Source: Clostridia bacterium (GTDB lineage: Bacteria; Bacillota; Clostridia; Christensenellales; Aristaeellaceae). Taken from it: 64,000 nt of DNA. The DNA lies in NCBI GenBank assembly GCA_017512805.1, contig JAFWES010000088.1, positions 1-64,000 of the forward strand, given 5' to 3'. Every line of letters begins with the position of its first letter. Position 1 is the stretch's first letter. Below, in pieces: positions 1-7,831 of the stretch. Under the pieces are notes generated by a model. The model worked only from the letters and a program-made list of their open reading frames with translations. It did no database searches and was not told the DNA's origin. The translations under genes were made by a program, and so were the position numbers.

Positions 1-997
1 ATAAATATGTGGCATTTTCATTTACTTCCACATTTATCTCATATGGCCATATTATAGGTGCATATATATTCTTCGAAGCCAAGTATTTTTGTAAAGCTTC
101 CCTGTTTCCATTTGTCTTTAATGGAAAATAAAGTGGCACTTCATCATCTGAAGGATTAAATACCACACCAATAGTCTTTAATCCACTTAATTTCATATAT
201 AGATGCCTATAGTTATTTATCCTCTTTTCTTTCAATTCATTTATATCAAGATAGTGTTGTACGCATGTGCTACTGTCGCTAATTAAGAAGTACTCTTTTT
301 CAGATGCTAAAACATCTGCCGCTTTTTCATAGAGACTCCTAAAGTATTCTTTATCGCCCTGTTTATCAAAAATATAATGATATTTAGCAATGGAGGCTTG
401 CATTTTTATAGTTTCAAATTCAACATCTTTCTTTTCAACTTTTTTATCAAGCTTACCATCTGAACAAACTATGATTCCACCATCCGGCAACCCCGCCCAT
501 TTTCTTATACTGGCAACATAGAAATCAGCAGGCAGTGGTGAAAAGTTACTATACAAGCATTGCGTCCTATCCTCGATAATAACTACACCCTTTTCCCTTA
601 GTTCTTTAATCACAGGCTCCATAGACTTCATTGTCTCAAATCCAAAATACTGATGAAGCAAAACTATTGATGCATTACTCCCTAATACTGTTTCTCTGAG
701 TTTCTCTGGAGATGTCGTTAAGTCTTTAGATACAGGCAATGGAACGATATTGAAACCTAAGTTTTCGAATGGTAATGTGCAAGTATAGCATGTGAAAGAA
801 GGAACGACTACAGTCTTCGTGCTTATCGCATTATTAGAAATAGCGGTTTCAGCTGCAAGCTTAATGCAACTACGAGCTGTGGATAAAAACAACCAGTCTG
901 AACCCTTTAGGTTAAACTGATCCAGTGGGATCATATGTCTTTCCGAATAATCCAAATCAGGGTTTACCCAGAAGGTACTGCCAATCTCCTTGATCAT
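1..997 (-). CDS. DegT/DnrJ/EryC1-fold PLP aminotransferase-like protein (3' end beyond window)
   Basis: Reading leftward from an ATG at 997, an open frame continues without a stop to base 1, so the C-terminus is outside the window. The protein has the layout of fold-type I PLP enzymes of the DegT family: a substrate-loop region with VVVPSFTCYTC, an acidic PLP-ring residue in IIEDRTQCLYS, and the motif SIRKWAGLPDGG, whose Lys is in the place of the Schiff-base lysine. The start follows the stop of the sugar transferase gene by two bases and has GAAAGG upstream, so the two are co-transcribed. By family it would aminate a keto-sugar or act on a related glycan intermediate; the substrate cannot be told. 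It is visibly AT-richer than the right-hand part of the window. Confidence is good for fold, modest for activity. Confidence 0.8.
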   Translation of the reverse strand, partial: MIKEIGSTFWVNPDLDYSERHMIPLDQFNLKGSDWLFLSTARSCIKLAAETAISNNAISTKTVVVPSFTCYTCTLPFENLGFNIVPLPVSKDLTTSPEKLRETVLGSNASIVLLHQYFGFETMKSMEPVIKELREKGVVIIEDRTQCLYSNFSPLPADFYVASIRKWAGLPDGGIIVCSDGKLDKKVEKKDVEFETIKMQASIAKYHYIFDKQGDKEYFRSLYEKAADVLASEKEYFLISDSSTCVQHYLDINELKEKRINNYRHLYMKLSGLKTIGVVFNPSDDEVPLYFPLKTNGNREALQKYLASKNIYAPIIWPYEINVEVNENATYL

Positions 998-999
998 AG

Positions 1000-1743
1000 C
1001 TATTGCCTTTCAATGTTTAAAGGTTTATGGACCTTGCGGTTGGAATCGTCATCATTAATCTTTCTTGTATCTGCTATGTTTTCCTTATTTATAACTTTAA
1101 AAACCGTACGGATTACTATCTTAAAATCATTGGATAACGAAACATTGTTCACATAATCAAGATCATATTTGAATATCTGCTCCCAAGTAAGGAAGCTTCT
1201 ACCATTAATCTGAGCAAGACCCGTTAGCCCTGGCCTAACGTCATGGCGGTGGATCTCTTCCGCACTATAGTAAGGTAAATACTCTGGGAGTAAGGGACGC
1301 GGTCCTACTATCGACATATCGCCCTTAATTATATTGATAATCTCCGGTAACTCATCTAAACTCAAACTTCTTAACCCTGCTCCGAACCTAGTTGATCGCA
1401 TTTCATCTGAAAGCAAATCGCCGTTTTCATCTACTTCATCTGTCATTGTCCTAAACTTATACAGGTTAAAAACCTTGTTCTCCTTACCCACACGTTTTTG
1501 TACAAACAACACTGGTGCCCCAAGTTTAACACGGACAAATAAAGCAATTACTAAAAAAATAGGTAAGAACACAATAAGTGCTCCTGTTGAGAAAAATGCA
1601 CCTAGAAATCGCTTAATAAATCGCTCATATATTCCATATGATTTGTGCAGTGAATAGTTTTTAAACAAATCGATTATCATAGCGACTATTCCGGCACAGA
1701 ATGCAATAATTATGATTACAATAAGCATATTAATCAAAACCAT
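1000..1743 (-). CDS. Polyprenyl-phosphate sugar-1-phosphate transferase (PglC/EpsL/WcaJ-type)
   Basis: This 247-residue protein belongs to the bacterial sugar transferase family, which moves a sugar-1-phosphate from a nucleotide sugar to undecaprenyl phosphate at the inner membrane face and so starts a glycan repeat unit. An extra N-terminal hydrophobic helix (about residues 5-22) precedes the usual KRFLGAFFS re-entrant helix region. Family motifs are clear: QKRVGKENKVFNLYKFRTM, the Asp-Glu dyad in SLDELPE, SIVGPRPLLPEY, and RPGLTGLAQINGR. It follows the EpsN-like aminotransferase by 64 bases and abuts the next gene downstream, in a glycan operon. The start is uncertain because no strong Shine-Dalgarno is seen; an ATG five codons later is possible. 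Confidence 0.92.
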   Translation of the reverse strand: MVLINMLIVIIIIAFCAGIVAMIIDLFKNYSLHKSYGIYERFIKRFLGAFFSTGALIVFLPIFLVIALFVRVKLGAPVLFVQKRVGKENKVFNLYKFRTMTDEVDENGDLLSDEMRSTRFGAGLRSLSLDELPEIINIIKGDMSIVGPRPLLPEYLPYYSAEEIHRHDVRPGLTGLAQINGRSFLTWEQIFKYDLDYVNNVSLSNDFKIVIRTVFKVINKENIADTRKINDDDSNRKVHKPLNIERQ

Positions 1744-1807
1744 CTTATTCGTCCAACTATCTATTCAAATAATCTCGATGTGTTACCTTTACTTGGAAAG
1801 ACATACC

Positions 1808-3118
1808 TTAGTCAAAACATCTGTGTATGATTTCTATCACTTTTTCCTGCTGTACTTGGGACATTTTATTATCGCTCGGAAGACATATTCCCCGCTGAAA
1901 GATGTCCCTACCAGTATCTTGTACGCCACCTTTTATGTACGCATTGCTTTGCGCCCTACCATTTCCTTCTACCGTTACAAAAGCATTTAGCCTATATATC
2001 GGTTGCATATGCATAGGTTTCCATATGGGACGACCTTCCGCATTGAAGAAACTCAGTACGTCAAGCATTTCGCCTGGACTACTTTTACCACAAATATGCT
2101 GCCAAAGTTGATCTTGCTCTCCCCGAACATGAGGTGCCATTGCATCCTCATTAATAAGCGCACAACTAAGCCAATAATTGGGAACTGATTTTGCTTCATC
2201 AAATGGGTTCATCGTAATTGGCAGATCTTTAAAACCATCTTTATAGCGCTCATATATGGCTTTCTTTTGGGCAATATGTTCATCTAGATACGGAACTTGT
2301 CCTCGAATTATTCCTGCAATGATATTGCTCATTCGGTAGTTATAGCCTATCTCTTCATGCTGATACCACGGTGCATCTTCTCGGGATTGAGTTGACCACT
2401 TTCGAACTTTATTAGCATCTTCAAGTGAGTCAGTCAAGAACATTCCACCACTTGAACCCGTGATAATTTTGTTCCCATTAAATGAAATACAATTATAATC
2501 ACCTAAAGCCCCGGTCTCAACCCATTTAGTGCCCTCAACAAGATACTTTGCCCCGAGTGACTCAGCCGCATCTTCAACAATAAGTGCACCATGCTTTTTA
2601 GCAATCGCTCTTATCTCATCCATTTTGCCCGGCGTTCCATACAGATGGGCTAAAACAATGAGTTTCACATCCGGATATAGCTCAAACGCCTTCTCCAAAG
2701 CGACAGGATCCATGTTCCAGGTATCGCGCTCTGTATCAATGAAAACCGCTTCACCATCTTCATAAGCTACTGGATTGATTGAAGCATCAAAAGTAACATC
2801 TGAGCAGAATACTTTTTTCCCCGTCAGAGTTCCTTCATTCGGACGTGCCTGCCCATAAAGCCTTTCAGCGGCGAGCTTTGTTGCCAAATGAAGGGCAGCA
2901 GTACCAGAACTGAGCGCAACTGCATATCTTACACCTATATACTCAGCCATGCTTCTCTCAAGCTCGTTGATATTCGCGCCAACAGTACTCACCCAATTAG
3001 TGCGGATAGCCTCATCAACGTATCGCTGCTCATCACCGTGCATTGTGGGTGAGGAAAGCCATATTCTTCCTTCAAAGGGCTTAATACCTTCGAAGCGAGG
3101 ATCCTGTAAGTAATCCAT
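1808..3118 (-). CDS. UDP-keto-sugar aminotransferase, EpsN/PglE-like
   Basis: A full-length (436-residue) DegT/DnrJ/EryC1/StrS aminotransferase. The opening IWLSSPTMHGDEQRYV and NWVSTVGANINELE is typical of EpsN/PglE, which make UDP-4-amino sugars on the way to bacillosamine-like sugars. The PLP-binding pattern is visible as LSSGTAALHL, EDAAESLGA and SFNGNKIITGSSGG, with the Lys as Schiff base. The ATG at 3118 is chosen over the one 11 codons upstream because GGGAAGGG lies six bases before it. It lies between a FlaA1/CapD-like membrane protein and the phosphoglycosyl transferase, matching a PglF-PglE-PglC logic, although the dehydratase domain itself is missing from this window. Function as an aminotransferase is confident; the exact sugar is inferred. 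Confidence 0.9.
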   Translation of the reverse strand: MDYLQDPRFEGIKPFEGRIWLSSPTMHGDEQRYVDEAIRTNWVSTVGANINELERSMAEYIGVRYAVALSSGTAALHLATKLAAERLYGQARPNEGTLTGKKVFCSDVTFDASINPVAYEDGEAVFIDTERDTWNMDPVALEKAFELYPDVKLIVLAHLYGTPGKMDEIRAIAKKHGALIVEDAAESLGAKYLVEGTKWVETGALGDYNCISFNGNKIITGSSGGMFLTDSLEDANKVRKWSTQSREDAPWYQHEEIGYNYRMSNIIAGIIRGQVPYLDEHIAQKKAIYERYKDGFKDLPITMNPFDEAKSVPNYWLSCALINEDAMAPHVRGEQDQLWQHICGKSSPGEMLDVLSFFNAEGRPIWKPMHMQPIYRLNAFVTVEGNGRAQSNAYIKGGVQDTGRDIFQRGICLPSDNKMSQVQQEKVIEIIHRCFD

Positions 3119-3157
3119 CAATAACCCTTCCCGTAATATATTATCTTGCAAATCGCA

Positions 3158-4168
3158 TCAGAAAAAACTAACGTCTTGGCCTGTCTGATTTCTGTATTCC
3201 TGAATCCAGGTCTTATCCTCTTCACGCTTCTTCAAGAACATTTTCGAGGCTTGGACACGTGTAATATCATATTCACCTGGAAGCGAGGAGAGACACTCCT
3301 CAGCTGAAGTAAACGTGCGCTCTTCTCCATCTATGATCACATTAATCGGCATATCCATAACTTCAAGCAGGTTAGTCAGAGGCAAAAAACCTGTCTGATT
3401 ACTCATGTACCCAGTAAAGTCATTGATCTCAATGTCTTTTGCAGCATGTCTGATCTGATCACGTTGTTCCTTGGTCAGTTCCTTTTCAGCAATGAAGACC
3501 GCTTTAATCCCTTTCTCATTAACGGTTTTCTCGATCGCGTCCATGCTGATAACCGATACACCATCCATCATTCTGCCGCTATCCTTGCCAACGATAGCAA
3601 CGGCACGGAAGACTGTATTTTCTTCCAGATGGTGAACAATCTTGCGTCCAAGCTCATTTGAGCCTACTACAAGCGCCGGAACGGACTCAATCTTCCGACT
3701 AGCTATCTTTGTTTTCTCCGCTAGAAGTATCTTGTGTGAAAAGCGAATCAGTACTACGAAAATGAACTGAATAACTGCTCCAATCACATAGTAGGAGAAT
3801 GGCATCCTGCTCGCTCTGGCTTCAGGCAGTACGGCAAGGGACAGTATCGAAACGCCGACCTGCAGCACCACTGTAACCGCATTAGCCGTGATAATCCGGT
3901 TCATGTCGTTCAAGCCAGCAAAGCGCCACATCCCGCCATACAGTTTAAACAGAGCAAATGCAACGATTGCTAAAACCGTGTAAACCGGCGCAATGCGCCA
4001 GAAGTAGTCCACGTAGTAGCCGACCGAAACCCTGAACTCGCCATTTACAAAAAAACGGATATAAAGGGCAAGGAGGTATGAAAGATTTACCGCCAGAATG
4101 TCTAGGATCACAATCCAAAGGTCATTCTTGATGAAGTCTTTCAAGCGCTGTGAAAAGGTATTTGCCAA
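3158..4168 (-). CDS. FlaA1/CapD-like membrane protein lacking the SDR dehydratase domain, copy A
   Basis: The protein has an N-terminal block of about four membrane helices followed by a Rossmann-like CoA_binding_3 domain (LVVGSNELGRKIVHHL), as in FlaA1/CapD/PglF nucleotide-sugar dehydratases. It ends after about 336 residues where those enzymes continue into a 300-residue SDR catalytic domain, so no 4,6-dehydratase active site is present. The likely start is TTG at 4168, ten bases after AAGGAG; a GTG at 4237 gives a longer form with no clear Shine-Dalgarno. A near-identical second copy lies immediately upstream. The C-terminal 75 residues after NQTGF are unique to this copy. It may be a regulatory or scaffold subunit, or a rearranged remnant. 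Confidence 0.7.
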   Translation of the reverse strand: MANTFSQRLKDFIKNDLWIVILDILAVNLSYLLALYIRFFVNGEFRVSVGYYVDYFWRIAPVYTVLAIVAFALFKLYGGMWRFAGLNDMNRIITANAVTVVLQVGVSILSLAVLPEARASRMPFSYYVIGAVIQFIFVVLIRFSHKILLAEKTKIASRKIESVPALVVGSNELGRKIVHHLEENTVFRAVAIVGKDSGRMMDGVSVISMDAIEKTVNEKGIKAVFIAEKELTKEQRDQIRHAAKDIEINDFTGYMSNQTGFLPLTNLLEVMDMPINVIIDGEERTFTSAEECLSSLPGEYDITRVQASKMFLKKREEDKTWIQEYRNQTGQDVSFF

Positions 4169-4287
4169 TTGAGATCTGCTCCTTTCAAGTAGACAGCTAT
4201 CTCTAACCTCAAACGAGGATCCCTTTACCTGCTTCACAGCGGTAATATACTTCAGGTCACGTGACCATTGATTTCAATGTTAGTTTC

Positions 4288-4349
4288 TTATTTACAACTT
4301 AACCCAGCCAGTTTTTAAGCTGTGAACTTGTTATTTACAACCTAACCCA
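4288..4349 (-). repeat. Pair of 19-bp direct repeats between the two FlaA1-like copies
   Basis: TTATTTACAACTTAACCCA at 4288-4306 and TTATTTACAACCTAACCCA at 4331-4349 differ at one base and are spaced 43 bases apart (about four helical turns). They lie in the 4238-4437 interval upstream of copy A on its coding strand. Related ACCCGACCCA boxes occur in the leader at 5575-5584 and 5662-5671. They could be binding sites or duplication debris; no family is recognised. Confidence 0.5.
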
Positions 4350-4437
4350 CGTAGCAAAAAGGCTGTCTGTTTGTTATTCCCTACAGCCCCCAGGAACTTG
4401 ATAATCCGAGCCACCCGGAAAAGTCTGTCTGAAACGA

Positions 4438-5325
4438 TCAGGCAGCCATACAAAGCTCTTCTATTTGGCTATTCTGGCATGTTTTCGTGCCATATGTCGC
4501 AGCTTTCTTGGCGATTTTGCCAGTAGTTTTGTTGTTGACAATGAATCCTGTCTGATTGCTCATGTACCCAGTAAAGTCATTGATCTCAATGTCTTTTGCA
4601 GCATGTCTGATCTGATCACGCTGTTCCTTGGTCAGTTCCTTTTCGGCAATGAAGACAGCTTTAATCCCTTTCTCTGAAACAGTCTTCTCGATTTCATCCG
4701 TGCTAATGACAGGCACACCATCCATCATCCTGCCGCTGTCCTTGCCAACAATAGCCACAGCGCGGAAAACTGTATTGTCTTCAAGATGGTGAACGATCTT
4801 GCGTCCAAGCTCGTTTGAGCCCACTACAAGCACAGGTACTGTCTCAACCTTGCGGCTGGCTATTTTTGTCTTCTCAGCAAGGAGAATCTTATGTGAGAAG
4901 CGAATCAGCACTACGAAGATAAACTGAATAACCGCGCCTATCACATAATAGGAAAACGGCATGCGACTTGCTTGCGATTCGGGCAATAAAGCTAGAACAC
5001 CGATCGAGGCAGCAACTTGCAGCACCACGGTTACAAGATTAGCCGTGATAATCCGGTTCATGTCGTTGAGGCCAGCGTAGCGCCACATTCCACCATAAAG
5101 CTTGAAAAGAGCAAATGCTGCGATTGCTAAAACCGTGTAAACCGGCGCAATGCGCCAGAAGTAGTCCACGTAGTAGCCGACCGAAACCCTGAACTCGCCG
5201 TTTACAAAAAAACGAATATAAAGGGCAAGGAGGTATGAAAGGTTTACCGCCAGAATGTCCAGGATTACAATCCAAAGGTCATTCTTGATGAAGTCTTTCA
5301 AGCGCTGTGAAAAGGTATTTGCCAA
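4438..5325 (-). CDS. FlaA1/CapD-like membrane protein lacking the SDR dehydratase domain, copy B
   Basis: This is the upstream paralogue of copy A, with the same membrane block and CoA_binding_3-type domain. It diverges right after NQTGF into a short Lys/Thr-rich tail (starting IVNNKTTGK) and stops. It is even shorter than copy A and likewise has no dehydratase domain. The TTG start at 5325 has AAGGAG ten bases upstream; GTG at 5394 is the alternative. It is the first gene after the leader that follows loaP. The odd tail suggests the 3' end was replaced during duplication, so the gene may be a truncated relic, although the frame is intact and most differences from copy A are conservative. Confidence 0.6.
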   Translation of the reverse strand: MANTFSQRLKDFIKNDLWIVILDILAVNLSYLLALYIRFFVNGEFRVSVGYYVDYFWRIAPVYTVLAIAAFALFKLYGGMWRYAGLNDMNRIITANLVTVVLQVAASIGVLALLPESQASRMPFSYYVIGAVIQFIFVVLIRFSHKILLAEKTKIASRKVETVPVLVVGSNELGRKIVHHLEDNTVFRAVAIVGKDSGRMMDGVPVISTDEIEKTVSEKGIKAVFIAEKELTKEQRDQIRHAAKDIEINDFTGYMSNQTGFIVNNKTTGKIAKKAATYGTKTCQNSQIEELCMAA

Positions 5326-5394
5326 TTGAGATCTGCTCCTTTCAAGTAGACAGCTATCTCTAACCTCAAACGAGGATCCCTTTACCTGCTTCAC

Positions 5395-5959
5395 AGCGGT
5401 ATGTTTACAAAGCCCATAATGGTCTGTCTGATTTGCTACTCCTTCACTTGGCTCTGCTTTCTACCGCCGCATTTCCAGCAGCAGAAAGCAAAGTCACGTT
5501 AAGTTTTACTCATGTATATCCTTTATGCATGCTATATGCATCACTTTTCCTGTTCATGTATTATTTCCTTGCTTACCCGACCCATATTATCTTCGTTTAG
5601 TTCATATTCCCTTGCGACCAGCCGTATCAGCAAAGCCCCGTTATGAACTTATTATCTCGTGACCCGACCCATTCTTTCTGGAAAGCCATCCGCTTCATTC
5701 CGAAAAAAGAGCCTTACGCAGCCATCAAGGGGCAATTTGCACGATTTTCTTGGCTTATTTGATGCTTATTTGGACATATGTCACAGTTTTGGGGCTGCTT
5801 CTTCCTGTACAAAGTTGGGTTTCCATGAAGGGAAAACAGCGTTTGATCGGCTCATCGGAATAGGGAAAGCTTTTTGTATCTTCGCGCTTCTTCGGTTACC
5901 CCTTTACAATCTTGCAGTGATGCCGCTTGAAATCATGATCCTTGCTTTCTGTGTCGCGG
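5395..5959 (-). other. Long untranslated leader between loaP and the glycan operon
   Basis: About 560 bases with no convincing gene on either strand. Open frames exist but lack ribosome binding sites and family features. On the minus strand it is the leader between the LoaP-like gene and the first glycan gene, the position where LoaP target hairpins are expected from characterised systems. It contains the hairpin at 5456-5489 and two ACCCGACCCA boxes. Base composition changes here from GC-rich (right) to AT-richer (left). Confidence 0.6.
5456..5489 (-). promoter_or_regulatory. Long leader hairpin, candidate LoaP target
   Basis: The minus-strand transcript can form a stem in which GCTTTCT pairs perfectly with AGAAAGC, extended inward by GCTGCTG against GCGGCGGT with several G-U pairs, closing on a GAAATG-type loop. 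The stem is about 14 pairs. It ends 62 bases before the GTG and about 130 bases before the TTG start of the first glycan gene. There is no U-tract after it, so it is not an intrinsic terminator. Proximity to a LoaP-type gene makes it a candidate recognition hairpin; this is inference. Confidence 0.45.
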
Positions 5960-6469
5960 TCATAGGTGATTGCTGCCACCAGCAGATTGCATATCCGCGG
6001 GGCGGAGCAGGTCGTAGCCAACCCAGACCCTGCGGCGGGCACCGTCAAAATCGAAAGCGATGCAGCAGCGGGTGCGCTCCCGGTCCAGCTTGATGATCGT
6101 TCCCTGGATTTTTTCCCAGACGGGATCGGCAATGACGCAGCGGTCGCCTTCCTGAAGGACTTTGGCGGCCTGGAAGCGGCCGCCATGATCATAGACGGTT
6201 TCGGCGAAGGCAAGATCCGGACCGGTCAGTTCCCCTCGGCCCACCCAGCGGATGATGCCGCTGAAGGAGAAGCGAGGTTCGATGGGTTCATCGGAATAGA
6301 GAAAGATATAACCGGGGAGCCACTGTCTTTCCACCTCCCGGGGGATTCCGTTTTTGATTTCCCGCTGCATGATGATCGGCGAGATGGTCCGGATATGGCG
6401 GACAGTCTCGATCAGCCTGGCAATGCGGCGTGCCTGGGCGGTTTCGCAGAAAAGGCAGTAGCAGTGCAT
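5960..6469 (-). CDS. loaP: LoaP/NusG-like transcription antitermination factor
   Basis: A 169-residue NusG-family protein. It opens MHCYCLFCETAQARRIARL, matching the NGN-domain start (short strand, then Cys/Thr and a helix). It contains the usual WLPGYIFLYSD strand and FSGIIRWVGRGE, then a KOW domain (EGDRCVIADPVWEKIQGTI). Family members ride on RNA polymerase; the LoaP subgroup sits beside large polysaccharide or polyketide operons and prevents early termination. Its place directly upstream of the glycan operon fits that role. The ATG at 6469 is preferred to one 20 codons upstream because GGAAAGGA lies nine bases before it and the homologous fold starts there. Confidence 0.85.
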   Translation of the reverse strand: MHCYCLFCETAQARRIARLIETVRHIRTISPIIMQREIKNGIPREVERQWLPGYIFLYSDEPIEPRFSFSGIIRWVGRGELTGPDLAFAETVYDHGGRFQAAKVLQEGDRCVIADPVWEKIQGTIIKLDRERTRCCIAFDFDGARRRVWVGYDLLRPADMQSAGGSNHL

Positions 6470-6510
6470 GGGGCATATTTCCTTTCCGTTCCTTTTGTGT
6501 TCAATTGAAT

Positions 6511-6564
6511 AAAAAAGGGCATAGCTCACGCATTGCCCGGAGATAGCTGGGCTATTCCGGGCAA
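6511..6564 (-). promoter_or_regulatory. Candidate attenuator: two mutually exclusive hairpins upstream of loaP
   Basis: On the minus strand, TTGCCCGGA (6564-6556) can pair with TCCGGGCAA (6541-6533), with ATAGC/GCTAT pairing inside. The 3' arm of that hairpin also contains GGGCA (6538-6534), which can pair with TGCCC (6521-6517). That second stem is followed at once by TTTTTTATT, like an intrinsic terminator with a weak five-pair stem. The two structures share bases and cannot coexist. No promoter is obvious upstream, so loaP may depend on read-through from the LCP operon past this site. Confidence 0.45.
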
Positions 6565-6683
6565 AGAAACCAGGGCTATGTTCCGAAGGCGCGCCGTCCT
6601 GCCAATCCGGTCAGTGACGGGCTGTCCTTCTTCTTGCGGAGTCGGTCCATCCGGTTTCATGCCGTGAGCGTGCCGATTGACCC

Positions 6684-6714
6684 AATCCCCGCCCGTATGC
6701 GGCGGGCGGGGATT
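6684..6714. terminator. Strong inverted repeat after the LCP-like gene
   Basis: AATCCCCGCCCG and CGGGCGGGGATT form a perfect 12-pair stem with a seven-base loop just past the stop of the LCP-like gene. Neither strand has a proper T-tract after it, so it may slow polymerase or protect the 3' end rather than terminate fully. Confidence 0.5.
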
Positions 6715-6728
6715 TGAGCGGTTGTGGT

Positions 6729-7811
6729 TTAGTCTTCGGGATAGAGGAACGCGTTCAGGATGGCCTTGTTGGCTTCCACATCGATGACGTGGCCCTGGGC
6801 GCCGGCGATCGTATCATAGGGGAAGAGGGCTTCCAGGGGCAGCACCGTGGTCTTCAGGTTATCCTGGAAGATATCCGCGCCGGAGCGGGAGGCCTGATAG
6901 GCGACCCGGGCCAGGGCGACGGAAATGGCGGCGATCTGCTCCTCGTTCAGGTTATGGTAGGCCTTATCGAAGATGGGGGCCATCTCCCGCCGCAGGTAGG
7001 CGTAATCGTCCTCCGTCATCTGATCCAGGTTGATGGTGCGCTTTCCGTCCGCATCCTCGGGCTCGCCGGATTCATCGGTATAGAAGAGTACCTTGGTGGC
7101 GGCGTCCGCGCCGACGCTGCGGAACAGGCCGGCGATGACCTCCACGTCCCTCTCGCAGCAGTTGTAGACGCTGTCATACTGAAGCCAGCCGAAGCCCACG
7201 GCCTGCAGGCCATTGAGATGGGTGGCAGGGCCGAAATCCGTCAGGTAATATTCCTGGGAGAGCATTTCCACCACGGCCTGGCTCAGGAGGCCGGAACCCA
7301 CCTGCGCCTGCAGCTGGTTCTTCTTGGAGGCCACCATGCCGTTGAGGGCATTGCGCTCGGCCCGGGTGATATCCACGTCCACACCGCCATAATCATCGAT
7401 GAGGCTGGCCAGATTGAGATAGTTCAGGGACATATACAGCTGGATATCGGTATCGAAGTTTGCGTTAAAGACCTTGACCAGTTCCTCGGCGCCGCCGTTG
7501 CGATAGGGCATATCCAGCTTCTGGGGCACATCGTATCCCTCGTAATCCACGAAGGTATCCCAGGTAAACATCATCAGGTTGATGCGGCCCTTTTCCGGAT
7601 GCAGGGAAACGACCATCATGGTGTTGCCGGCGTTGCCCTTATCGTTGTTCATGCCTTCGTTGCAGATCAGCAGGAAGCTGACCCAGCCGTCCCGGCCGGA
7701 GACGGCATCCACCTGATCGGCGGCATCCGCGGCTTCGCAGAACGCTGCAAAGGGCAGGAGCATCGCCGAAAGCAGCAGGGCCAGCAAGGTCACGCAAAAC
7801 GTCTTTTTCAT
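6729..7811 (-). CDS. Secreted LytR-CpsA-Psr (LCP)-like protein, divergent active site
   Basis: A 360-residue protein with an N-terminal signal/anchor (MKKTFCVTLLALLLSAML). An LCP-like domain spans about residues 44-150: FLLICNEG, GNTMMVVSLHPEKGRINLM, then YRNGGAEELVKVFNANF and YLNLASLIDDYGGVDVDI. LCP proteins transfer undecaprenyl-linked glycans to peptidoglycan. The usual SIPRDT-type segment with its conserved Arg reads MFTWDTFV here, so catalysis is doubtful. It lies 20 bases after the giant YD-repeat gene with GGAGG before its ATG, in the same operon as the chain-length/kinase gene, which suggests a role in anchoring the same polymer. Confidence 0.8.
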   Translation of the reverse strand: MKKTFCVTLLALLLSAMLLPFAAFCEAADAADQVDAVSGRDGWVSFLLICNEGMNNDKGNAGNTMMVVSLHPEKGRINLMMFTWDTFVDYEGYDVPQKLDMPYRNGGAEELVKVFNANFDTDIQLYMSLNYLNLASLIDDYGGVDVDITRAERNALNGMVASKKNQLQAQVGSGLLSQAVVEMLSQEYYLTDFGPATHLNGLQAVGFGWLQYDSVYNCCERDVEVIAGLFRSVGADAATKVLFYTDESGEPEDADGKRTINLDQMTEDDYAYLRREMAPIFDKAYHNLNEEQIAAISVALARVAYQASRSGADIFQDNLKTTVLPLEALFPYDTIAGAQGHVIDVEANKAILNAFLYPED

Positions 7812-7831
7812 GAGTAGGATCCTCCTTTCCC

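Larger units (their letters stand above)
3390..5401. repeat. Tandem duplication of 855 bp (3390-4244 and 4547-5401)
   Basis: Bases 3390-4244 and 4547-5401 have the same length and align without gaps. The first stretch of each coding copy is almost identical, and divergence appears as scattered substitutions further in. The shared block starts at CCTGTCTGATT and ends at CAGCGGTA. It carries the ribosome binding site, all membrane helices and the Rossmann-like domain, but not the unique C-terminal tails. The pattern indicates a direct duplication followed by drift, with different 3' ends joined to each copy. Confidence 0.9.

Noticed and set aside
5659-6093. Plus-strand open frame in the loaP leader region
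   Set aside because: No ribosome site, overlaps loaP antisense at its end, and the composition is not protein-like; treated as non-coding leader.
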